A stretch of 64,000 nucleotides of DNA from Opisthorchis felineus (Eukaryota; Platyhelminthes; Trematoda; Opisthorchiida; Opisthorchiidae), in assembly GCA_004794785.1 (NCBI GenBank), contig SJOL01006487.1, positions 737,198 through 801,197 of the forward strand, written 5' to 3'. Under the pieces are notes generated by a model that ran no database searches, was not told the DNA's origin, and saw nothing but the letters and a program-made list of their open reading frames with translations. Both the position numbers and the translations under genes were made by a program. Within the stretch, counting starts at the first letter, position 1. Each line of letters starts with the position of its first letter. Shown piece by piece: positions 12,001-24,000 of the stretch.

Positions 12001-15000
12001 ATCTATTCACTGTTCTGAACGGTGGGAAGTTCTTCGCGAAAATCGGCCTTGCTGAAGCGCATCTTCAAGTTGAAGTTGCACCAGAATCACGCCAACTGTT
12101 GACAATAAACAAACACCGCGGACTGTATCAATACACCCGTCTCCCGTTTGGCGTCAAAACCGCCCCAGCAATTTTCCAGCAGTTGATGGACACCATCCTT
12201 TCTAGCATTCCAGGTGTGGTCGCATACCTGGACGACGTGCTGATCGTTGCTGTTTCACCCGAAGAGCTTCTTGATCGGATCAATGCCGTCTTGCTGCGCA
12301 TTCAGGACAATGGCCTCCGCCTCCGTCCTGAGAAGTGTCAATTCTTCTTGACAACAGTGAAGTATCTTGGTTTCATCTTCGACGCCTCTGGTCGTCATCC
12401 TGACCCGGAGAACGTTCGAGCTATACAGCAGATGCCACCTCCTAAGGATGTCCCATCATTACGTTCCTTTTTGGGGTTAATCAGCTATTATTCGGCATTC
12501 TTGCCTTCGCTACACGACATTCGACCCCCACTAAATCAATTGCTTGGAAAGGACGTCCCCTGGCGTTGGTCAGAAGAATGCGAGGAAGCATTCTGCAAGC
12601 TAAAGGCGATGCTCAGTTCCGATCTGCTACTGACCCACTACGACCCAAAGCTACTGATCGTCGTGGCAGCTGATGCCTCTACTTTTGGAGTCGGTGCCGT
12701 CATTCTGCACGTCTTCCCAGACGGATCGGAGAAGGCCATCATGCACGCGTCGAAATCACTAACGCCAGCAGAACAGCGTTATGGACAGATAGAGAAAGAA
12801 GCTTTGGCCTTGGTGTTCGCCGTCCGGCGTTTCCACAAGTTGTTGTACGGTCGGCGTTTCACCCTACTTACCGATCATAAACCTTTGCTGTCTATTTTCG
12901 GTTCAAAGAAAGGTGTTCCCGCACATTCTGCCAACCGCCTTCAAAGATGGGCGCTTATTATGCTGGGCTACGACTTTGATATTCAATATCGTCGCACCAC
13001 CGACTTCGGTCAGGCCGATGCATTATCTTGCCTGACCAGCAATCAGCCAACTCACGGAGAAGACACGGTTATTGCGCAGGTTGCTTTCGAGGACGCAGCC
13101 GGCCTCCAGTTGGTCCAGTCTGTTCGTGCATTACCCGTGACAGTGACAGAGGTTCAACAAGCTACCATGGCTGATCCGACGCTTCAGAAGGCGATCCAGT
13201 TCGTGAATTCTCGATGGCCTCCGAACCTCAAAGATGATTGCCTTCGACAGCTCCTTCATCGCCGAGATGCATTATCGGTCGTAAACAACTGCTTAATGTT
13301 TGGAGATCGCGTCGTGATTCCTCAATCCTTACGCCATCGAGTTCTCCGTCAGTCCCATTCTGGGCATCCAGGAATAAACCGCATGAAGTCAATAGCTCGC
13401 AGTTACGCATACTGGCTGCACATGGACCAGCACATCACTTATTTTGTAAAACGCTGCTCCAGATGCCAACAAGCTGCCAAGAACCCGCCACATCAACCAC
13501 CGGTTCCCTGGCCGCGACCTGAGAAGCCTTGGTCTCGGGTCCACATTGATTACGCAGGACCGATACGTGGCACTTCCTATTTGGTTTTGATTGACGCTTT
13601 TTCCAAGTGGCCAGAAATCATTCCGGTGTCATCTCCAACAACATCTAGTACGCTGCGTGTGTTATCCAACATTTTCAGTCAGCATGGCTTACCGGAGTCC
13701 ATCGTCTCAGACAATGGTTCGCAGTTCACCTCCGCTGAGTTCCGCGACTTTTGCACTCGACATGCTATAACACACGTTCGTTCACCACCGTACCACCCAC
13801 AATCGAACGGTCAAGCAGAAAGGTTCGTCGACACATTCAAGAGAGCCTTGCTTAAAGCTCGAGGGGAGGAGACATCCGTCGAAGCCCTTCAGAGATTCCT
13901 GTTTGTGTACCGAACGACCCCGAATGACGCTTTGGCGAACCACCAGTCACCTGCAGAGGCACTCATGGGCCGTAAGCTGAGAACTGTGCATTCTTCTATG
14001 TTGCCAACACAGTCTATTGAGTCAAGGTCCATACCGGTGTAACGGTGGATACTACTGATGAGGCATGCGAGTAGTATGTCTTCTCGTAACTCCGCCTTGA
14101 TCTAATGGAAGGTGGGATTTATTACGGAATTTGTGGAACTGCTTTGCAGCATTCGTTTACAATTGCGTGATAGTCAATGAATATCCAGGAGAGTTCAGGA
14201 AAAAGACGGATATTCAGTTTTTTTTTAAAAACAACGTGCACATGAGAGTTTGAGTTTCGTGTCCAATAGTCTGTAACCGTTTCATTGGTGTTTTTCTAAG
14301 AAACAACTCCGCGGCAAAGGACTTCACTCTTTATACCGGTGGCAGCTGGAGCTCCATTCAAGGTGGGAACGCTCGTACTTGTCCGTGACTATCGCCCGGG
14401 ACACGATGCGTGGATTACAGGTCGTATCCTGCGCAAACGCGGTAGTGTGATGGACGACGTGTTGGTTGGTCAAGACACCTGAACCAGACATCAATACCAA
14501 CTCCGCTTTAACAGCACGCCGGAAACCCCAGTATGTTCGGGCACCGTGCCGTTGGACATATTGCCCGATACTTTTGAGCTGAAAGCTGATGCAGTTCCGA
14601 AAGAACAGAGTGTGACCGGCAGCTCAGTGCTTGATCCGGCATTTCTCCCCAGGCGGTAGACAGATCGACGCCGCCGCCAGCCAGAACGTATCCAGGTCGA
14701 CCAACGTCGAGCTTGTTACTGACTTTTTCACAAGGGGAGGTGTTGGGGGTATCAATACCCCCAAAAACTCTGTATCTTTGTGTGCGCTAACAAACTTCCG
14801 GCATTGTCCAAGGTCAAACTATGGATATATATGCATTGTCGTTTTTCTGTTATCGCCTGTTGTTCGGAGCATTACAGTTGTGTCCAAGGTTTCGTCTTCT
14901 TACTATTCCGCTGTACTAGGAGTCGGGATCAGGCAACATAGCTGGGGATAGAATATCGTCACAGTCCGGGCATATTATTGTTTGCTCGCTGCCTTATCGA

Positions 15001-18000
15001 AACATAACACCTGAAGGCCTTCAAATCTGCATTTCCCATAGGTATTCAGGAAAAAATCCTACCTTTGAAAAAAAGTGGTGTTCGCGCATCGGTCACATGC
15101 CTAGTAAGCCGGACAAGTATGATCCGGTGCATTCTATCTGCATGTGAGAGTGATGATGGCGCAATAGGGATGTGCCACCTGCATGCTTCCTAAGGGTTCA
15201 GTGGTTAGGGTGTGAACGTGCTGGCCGGAAGGCCCATGGTTCAAGCCCGACCTCTGCATCTCGACTGCTCCTGTCTAGGCTTGGGCAACTTGGCAGTATC
15301 TGGGACCTTGTGCCTCTTTCAGGTGGCATGGCAGCTAGGCACGAAAAAGGTGTAACAGCTGGACGATTATTGTTATTATTTCCTAAGGGCATGAATCAGG
15401 GACGTCAACTACCCTGTCCATAATCCACGGTGGTATCAGTTAGCCTCTACTGTTCACCAGTGACTGACTGGATGATTGAGGAAGCCCTAGTACTGGACAA
15501 TCACGCCGTCTGTTGTTCAATACATTCATGTCCACACAACAGGCTGGAGAGAATGATGAGGAGTGAATTGACTGTCACAATTGACAAGTCACAAATGAAT
15601 AGAAAACGTGAAACGCTTCAGTCAGTAGCCTCCAACAATGGTTGAATGGCTTATAGTCCAGCTGCAACACCCCTTCGGTGTCTAGCTCCCTCAGCACTCG
15701 AGGGTAGCACGAGGGCTGAGATACTGAAGTGTGGTTCGAACTACGCACCTTCCGCCTTAACAGCTAAGCTATTCCGAGCTCAATGAATCGCTTGAACATA
15801 TGCGGTTCCTATATCTTAAAACAAAACAGAAATCACCTGTTTCAAAGTGGATGAATTCTCGGGAGTGTGTGTAAACTTTCAATCTCTACTTACACCGCGA
15901 ATTTGAAGTTGAACGAGCTTTGAAACCACTCGAATAGTTACATCAAGTGAGTGTTACAAAAGGTTTAGGGTACCAAACGAAACCACAGCGCCCAGAAATA
16001 ACTTTACCAAACTTGGCAGATGTCAAGATCGGAAAAAGTTAGGAAAAGCTATTACGCTGCAACTACGTCAAGTGTAGTCTTAGTTGGGTCGAATGTACAT
16101 CACAGACCAAAACAATGGCCATGGAGTTCTACCGCAAAGCATACATCAAACGAAAAAAAAATCAGCTCTAGGCAGACAATAGATAATCGTTTTGTATTGG
16201 TCAGCGCTCCGGAAACCCACTCACATCTGACCTACAAATAACAAACCGTATCTCGAGTCCACAAGTAGGTAATCATAAAAATACCAGTGAAATTTTACTA
16301 GGATGGATAGTATGACATTAGATGGTCTAGTACCTGGGACGGCTGGGATGCAGTGTGGGTAGAACGTAGATTTGATCTCTCTGTCTTTTTCCGATAGTTG
16401 GGTGGATGAATGGGCTAGACTATCGTAAGATAAGGCAATCTTTTTTTGCTAGAAACTTCGTTTTATCTCAAATAATCGAAAAACTGGACTCCGTACATGA
16501 CAGGGAATCCCACAGTTTCATAATCTGAAACGGCACTCCGAATGAATATAGGCTAAACCTACCTGTATGGACTTGTATGATATGAGCTTGAAGACTCTGT
16601 CTCCGTGGATAGACTTTGTGACATGTGGCGCACTGGTACTCCTTATGGGGTCGATTTGCTGAAAAAGAAAGAAATCGCGACCAATAGACCAACAGGAAAC
16701 AGTGTATCTAAAATGGTAGCAAAACCACCTATTTTCAGGTCACTTTATCAGCCACGAACAACAAAAAAGGAAATGTGTGGGAATAAGCACAACAGTAAAG
16801 AACCAGAATGAGTAAGGGCATACGGCGATTGCTGAGGGTCACATCGAAGATATCAGATTGTTGCTGATGCTATGAAAGTGAACAGACTCGAAAAATATGA
16901 AAGATTCTCTGCAAGAAGAACAAGCGAACGACTTAGCGAGTGGCCACATCGGCCAAGTGTTCATGAGGTAAAACAGTCTGAAAGACCACTTAAAATGGGT
17001 TCACTGAGTCGATGTCATAGCAGTATCATTACACGATATGGTGTAGCAACTCAGGAGACCTAGGGTACCAGGAACCATTGAAAACGTATACTCTAAGCTA
17101 GTTCACAAGATTTAACAGTACATAATAACTCAAATGAGCTACCTCAACAGTGAAAATGGGAAACACATATTACGGCAGCAAATAACACAATACAGGACCA
17201 CCGTAACGGGGGCTGGAGCTTCCCAGTTTCCCCACTCCGGTATGCTCAACACATAACTAGCTTGTCCGTTAAGCCTCCAATTCGATAAAAACACGCGCAA
17301 ACGTCGAAGCACAAACAAGCTCGAGAAAATGGATTATACCTTAACGACTATTCCTTATTTTTCGTCCAGATCGATGTTTGAACAAACTTAGTTCCAAAAT
17401 ATGGCATGCAGTCACGGAAAATTTAATGGGTTTTCCTCTTTGTTCGTTTCATCACTACTGACGGAAGCTTGTAAGCATACACCATATCCCGTGTGGCTAG
17501 GGTTTTGAATTGCGATCAGCTGTGGGACTTGACTTGACCACAGTTTCCATCGGTTGGTATTGGACAAACAAATGTAGCTAGCAGTCAAAAATTTCACACA
17601 CGAAGATATCAGGACTATCCTTAGGTTGCAGGGTCTCCCTCGAAAGCCCTAGACCCAATGACATGACGATAGAGAAGTGGCTATGCCTCGATTACCGTAT
17701 CACAGTTACGTTCACGTGCGAATACTTGGGGAGGCTCATATGAGGCATGTAAACAATATGTCACGTTTAAATGAGTTAATCTGAATGGTTAGACGAGCTA
17801 TACTCCCTAATTGACATGATTGCAGGAGTCAGTTTGTATGCTACGATCTAGTTGTACCTATTACCCGTATGAGGCGTTCTCGGATCTTTTTGACGTGCAT
17901 CATGCAGCTTCCACTGGACTGAACTAAACGGTTGCCCGTGTGCAGCCAAGCGAACAAAGCCTAGATCGAGTGTTTAGTTCCCATCATTTAACACAACCGC

Positions 18001-21000
18001 TCCCTACGGACTCCAGGTAAAACGGTCGCCACTGTTGGTATCTTTTTACATAAAAAACAATCGTGGCAGACATTCTGTAGGGATGTTGAAGAAATGCACT
18101 TGTTATTCGGCAAATCGCTGGCCTGTTAAAGTTTACTGTTCTAATACCTGGGTTATTAGAATTAACATCCCATTGAAGAAAGCCTAATGTGCTGATTCGA
18201 ATGATGCACAAAACCGGGTAATTGTAAAGCAAGAGTTCTGCTCAGGCATGTGATCGAAAGTGATCACAGTGGGGATTCCCTATTCGTGTTTTTCTGTTAA
18301 GACAGTCCAGAATTCATAGACAACTTTGGCGACACATACAGACCTAGCACAGCGACTGATGCCAATGAAATTAAGTGAACGGTACACACTTTGGTGCGCA
18401 AATATGCGGAATCAATGTTATCCCAAATGCAATAGAATGATGAGATGTGGAGAGCTGCAGGACACGTCGAAAGATGCTCAACACTGATGTTCATTGAGTA
18501 GCCACAGAATATCGAAAGAAAAGCAGTGGAGCTCTGACCTTGGCGAGTATACATCCTCGAATGAAACACACGAGTTGGACCACCAACGTACGCCGGACAA
18601 CTCGCTGAACAAGTTCCACTTGTTGAATTCTATCAAATTTCACAACTGGTCACAATCAAGCCAAAAACGATATCAGGATTTCATTGCCAGCTTCGCCGAA
18701 AGTTCGAACTGAAAACAGTATTTGATGGTGAGCGTGTTTGCTAGTAAACTCCAGACAGGTTGACGAATAGGGTGCAAGCTCCTAACCGAAAGATCCTTGA
18801 TTGAAATCCGGACGTGTTAGTCTATCTGGTGTAGGCTGTCTCAGGGTTGAATTCAAGTGGCTTTGACTTGTGTTAGCAGGTGCGGCGAAATTTCTTGTGG
18901 AACTAAATGCCAGTGAATAGTCAGCTAATTGTTCCTAACTTTTCACGCTCCTCAAGAGAAGGTGACATTTACCAAACTGTGAACTTGGAGTATTTACAGG
19001 CAATAATTATAATCCAGAAGTGGCCAGTCCTGGAAAAACCTTAGGTCTGCATGGTAGCTATGCTAATAAAGGGATCTAGCCAAAAATTACGATGTTCTGA
19101 GATTTGATAAGACGGCTTGACTGCGTTTGAGTTGAATTAACCACTTTAGAGGACCTGAGTTTAGATTATGGTCAGGTTGGGGAGGGGAAAAGTGTGCACC
19201 ACTCAGGAGCACTAGTAAGGCTGGAACTCCGGTCCGAAAAAAGTATCTTCCCCTATTGCTTAAAGTACTATATCAGTAGCGGTCGAGTAACTGGAGTAAG
19301 AACATCTTTCCGAATAACTGTCTTTGTACTGCCCTTCACTGTTTACTAATAACAACGGATATGTCACTTCACCGTGAGCCTTACCAGATTCACAAGCAGA
19401 CCGTTAATTTTAGAAGACGTTACTGATGCCAGATTGCTAAGGACGATCGGGTTAATCTGATACAGTTAGTCAGGACAGGATGGAGCAATTAGGTAGGATT
19501 ACAGTCGTCGGAAAGGGGTGCACATAAACACGTAGAAATTTGTGGTCCTTTGAAAAGACAGTGGTGCAGGTTTATGAATGGGCCACCTTAGTCGAGCAGC
19601 AGAACACTTGTGCAATGAGATTTCGTTAGCAAGTCAACTAGTTATTTGGATTGTCGACTGGAATGGCTTAGCTATGTAAACGATGTTTCGCGATGTCAGT
19701 GGTTGGTTTGCACACCAATCGCTACGCTGGATGGGCAAATAAACACCTAGAGCCTTAATATGGCTCATTTTCATCACCAATGGCTCCGTCGTTTTACTGT
19801 GATCTTACTGGGAGGGATGCGAAATAATAAAAGCGATATTTTAAACTATGCAGTGCATTTCAGAACGGTTATTCAAATCAAACGGGGGAACGACAACTCA
19901 TTCATGGCTGATGAACAGACAAAGCGCAAAAATAGAAAATAGGTTCGCTGAACTTACGCGAAGCACCAGGTTGTACATGTCCTAAGTTGGTTTGGGTCAT
20001 AGTTACCGGAGTAAATCCGAACGGAGATTGAATGAGGCTTGTCTGGGCTGCAATAGTGTTCTGGGGTATTAGTGATGTGGGGACAGCTGGAAGGACTGCC
20101 GTGGGATGCATGACTGCATTCTGTTGGTTCCCAAACGGAGAAGCCTGATGCGGTTGAAAGAAAAAGGTGGACATGGGCATATTCACGCCCGGTGCCACCA
20201 TCATAACTTGAGCTCCAGCGGGCATTGCGGTTGCACCTGTTCCGGGAGCGGCAATGATTGTGCCCATCGCTGAAAAAACGAGTAGCAAAATGAGATAATT
20301 TCAAATATACACTCGACCAGGTTTCTGGGCTGATAAATGCAACAGCACGACCTAGAAGTATAGCAGGAATGCTGGTTCCGTTTGTCGAACCGCCACACGT
20401 ATGGGGCTAGGCAGGCAGACTTGCGCTTGCCACTCGTACCGTGAAATGCCATATGAAGGCGGGATTTAGTGATCTTGTTGAGGAAATTCTATTCGAAAAC
20501 CTTATGACCAACGAGCGCTACCGGGGGTAAAACTTACGTAAATTCATCGTCTGTCCCTGGGCGTGGGGCTGAAAAAACGCAAAATGTTGCTGCGGAGCCA
20601 TGAGGTTTGGATGGGTCTGCTGTTGCTGCTGCTGTTGTTGTTGCTGGTGTTGTTGTTGTTGCTGCTGCTGCTGTTGTTGTTGTTGTTGTGGAGTCGGTGG
20701 TGGTGACTGCATTTGTTGCATCTGGAGCGGATTTGATTGCGGCTGAGACTGAGGGCGCGAGGAGAGGATAGCTGTGCATGAATAAAGAGAGGAAGGTCAG
20801 AAAAATCATAAGAAGGCATAGCTAATTGAGAATTCCACCAGAAAGGTCTCTCATGCTTTTGTACGAACATTCAATGAACACTATTTTCCGCCGGGTATCT
20901 GGCTATGCCCTGTGGATCACAGTAACTATGCCAGTGTGATAGCTGCTTCGACAGGTAGCCTGAGTCCGATGATGAGAAGCAAGAGTCTATATGGGTGAGA

Positions 21001-24000
21001 ACAATTCCGACATACCGATGGGGGGTGAACCAAATATGAAACAGTCGAAAGGATAATGCATTGCCGCCTTAGGAATCATAAGTACCTCTGGATGTCGAAG
21101 TGATCATATGACAAGGTTCACCTCGGCCGCGTAGGACGAACTGGGTATCGGAGATGATACAGATGTGACCTTGGACATTACCGATCAGCGTTAAAATCCA
21201 AATTAACTCTGACAAACAAATGACCAGAGCAAAGTATGAAACGTGAGCAACATAAGCAAACAGATCACGAAGCAAGGCAAACACTATGAAGGGGCATCAA
21301 CTCCATATGGATAACGCTGAGTTTTCTGACGATGACCGTAAACTGAGGGAACTTGAAAGCATGGCTTTTTAGTTGACATCTTGGCAATAGGTAGCGCAGA
21401 CTCTGAATCACACGTCAAAATGTGTTCAGTCATGTATCATTTGTTAAGATTTTAGTGAGACATTGTGTTAGGCAGAATTAAACCGACCGGCACGGTAGCC
21501 AAGACAGAACAGAACGTACCATGTCTATGACTACGATACCGTAAACAAATATAGAGTCAGCGGAGGTACAACTAAAAGAACGTAGTGTGGTTGCCAGGAC
21601 AGGTAACAAAAATGTCGGGCCATGGCACTGGCCATATGCTGTGGGTCAGACAGGCTAAAACAAACGATCTTGTTGTGGTCGGTAAGATAAAATAAACGAA
21701 TGACCCAGATAGTGCCCGAGGTTGAATAACTAATTGCTGATACGGTGATGACATTTCGGTGATTGACAAGTGACTGACACTCAAGCCCTGCCAAAATGGG
21801 ATGAAGTACTGGACTACGCCAGTGATTACTGTTGCATAGGTAACAAACGTGCGCATTTGGGCCTGAGGGAAACCAGTCCATGTCGGTCCGCTCATAGTCT
21901 GTTAACGGTTTGTGCTAGGATTTTCGGAAGTCGATTGAGAGGACCAACTTCTTGCAAGGAAGGCACCACAGACATCCTTATGGCGTATTAAGGAAGCTGG
22001 TGCTTGCACTCCTTACAAGGGTGCCTCCTTCTGCCATTTTATGAACGCTGCTCAGCGTGATTTCGACCTGATGGAGTACCTAGTCACAATGCGCGAGTGG
22101 TGCATAAGTTCCAAAGAGCAATATTCGCAAGTCTTGTTGGGCTCTTGTGGTAGCCACCACGATCTCCAGACCTGCGTTCATCGGAAGTTTTCTTTAAAAC
22201 TCTCTTGAGTGGAAGGCATTTTTGAATAAATCCAGGAATATCCTGCAACTGAATCAATTTTCACGGAACAAAATTCCTGTATTCCGAATAAAACTGTCGT
22301 GAAAACAGTTCTGATGCGTGGACGGAATTTCGGAGGGAATTTCGAAAAAAGTCCCCGGAGAGAAGAAAATAGACGTAACGGTATACTCAGCCATGACGGA
22401 TTAGCTGTTTTATTGAGTAATGAACTAAAGCATGATTAAGGGAAGCAGGCAAACCGAGATTGGACGGTTCTTATATCAGAAAGTATTACCTTCCGATTTG
22501 GAAACAGGGATGGAACAACGTTCATAACAGATAAAAATGTCAGGAAAGGGTTTATGGTAAGTCACAAAGGTGTACTGTTCTAGGTTTCCACGTAGCCAAT
22601 TGAAAAGAAAGAGGTACCTGTGGTCGCAGGCCCCCTATAAGAATGACCAGATGTACCGAACTGCGCAAAAACATATTTGGATATTTAGAGGAGACAGGAA
22701 ACTAGAGGTCAGAGAAATAACAGTCAAGAAGAACTGGACAGGTAAGCATTTGCCCGAGTCTTGAACAATTGGGAAGGGTTGGGAAAAACTGGGGAAAAAG
22801 TGCATTCCACAGCCGTGTAACTCGGTGAAAAAACTGGGAGAGCAATTCTGTGTGGTGTTGGGGATTCCTCATCTATTCGGGTTGATCAAAGTAAACTGGG
22901 AGGTTGCGCGGATGGACGATGATGGCGCACAAAACTGACGTGTTACACGGCCCATATCCGGTGTACGACAAATGGCGACTGATAGGGTTCGTTGCCATTT
23001 TACGGTCTACATCCATGTAATCTGAACACTCAAATCGATGTGTGCACGGCAGATTGGTCGGAAGCAAGAGTTGATTCCCGTTAGATCCATTGGGTAGGTG
23101 CGTCCATGTATGTTCAGAGTTGACCGTAGGCAATCATATTGGTACTGTCTATTTTCAGTGCATCATTGCGTGGCAGACAGCAACAGCACAACATCAGTGA
23201 CCGACTATTCTTCTTTTCTTTCTTCGTTCAGCTGTAGTACCCTTTCGGTGCCTAGCTGCCATGCCACCAGAAGGAAGCACGAGGGGCTGGGATACTGTCA
23301 GGTTGCCCAAGCCTAGACAGGGGAAGTCGAGAGGCAGAGGTCGGGTTCGAACCACGGACCTACCGGTCAGTAAATCCGCGCTCTAACCACTGAGCCATCT
23401 CGACCTCCCAGTGTCCGACACTGATGATTTGCTGCCGTACAACCTAAGTTAATTTGAAAACCGTATTGGGAAGAAACTTGGACGGAGAAGGGACTTTGCG
23501 TGTGCCTACCACAAACATTCTGAGGTGCCTGCACCTCCGGACCGCAACGGATAACCAAGAAATTTTTTCGTACATAAGACAAACACTAGACGATGAAAAA
23601 TTATGGATTGTTTTTAAGGTCAGTGCAACTAGCTAAACCCGATTGAAATCAAAGCGCACTATTCACCGATTATCACATCCGGTGTAGACTGATGACTAAT
23701 TGGTCAGAAAAAGTTCGCAAATAATCAGTTGTTATGTCGTTCTGACTCGATCACACAAACGAGCTAGTAAATTTGTAATTTTTCCTGGAATGAATTTCGA
23801 CCACAATTTAGTCTCAGGTCCATGGGCCAGGGTTCCAAAACTGAACAGAAATCTCGAAGGACGAGTCTGAGTGGTTATTTTGAGGAGCGGTATCGTTGAC
23901 GATGCTCCTCCCCCCAGAGGGCGACAACCATAATTTATCTTCCATGTCTAGTCGAGTCCATTATGTCACATATACAACCGACATTCAAGTTAACTTATCA

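Larger units (their letters stand above)
11832..15009 (+). mobile_element. 5'-truncated Ty3/Gypsy LTR retrotransposon with 3' LTR
   Basis: The element contains, in order: an open RT-RNaseH-integrase frame (11,832-14,042), a 293-bp insertion (14,040-14,332), the resumed C-terminal integrase region (14,333-14,661), a polypurine tract (AAGGGGAGG, 14,732-14,740) and a 3' LTR starting TGTTGGGGG. gag, protease, the RT N-terminus and the 5' LTR are missing. It lies in the intron between fingers 7 and 8, antisense to the host gene. Motif style ([26 protein letters not shown]) is that of the K02A2.6-like/Mag group; the clade is tentative. Confidence 0.88.

Noticed and set aside
14055..14062. CTGATGAG, the hammerhead-ribozyme core word, inside the 293-bp insertion
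   Set aside because: The required GAAA side of the core and the three-stem arrangement are absent; the word lies within an ordinary hairpin instead.
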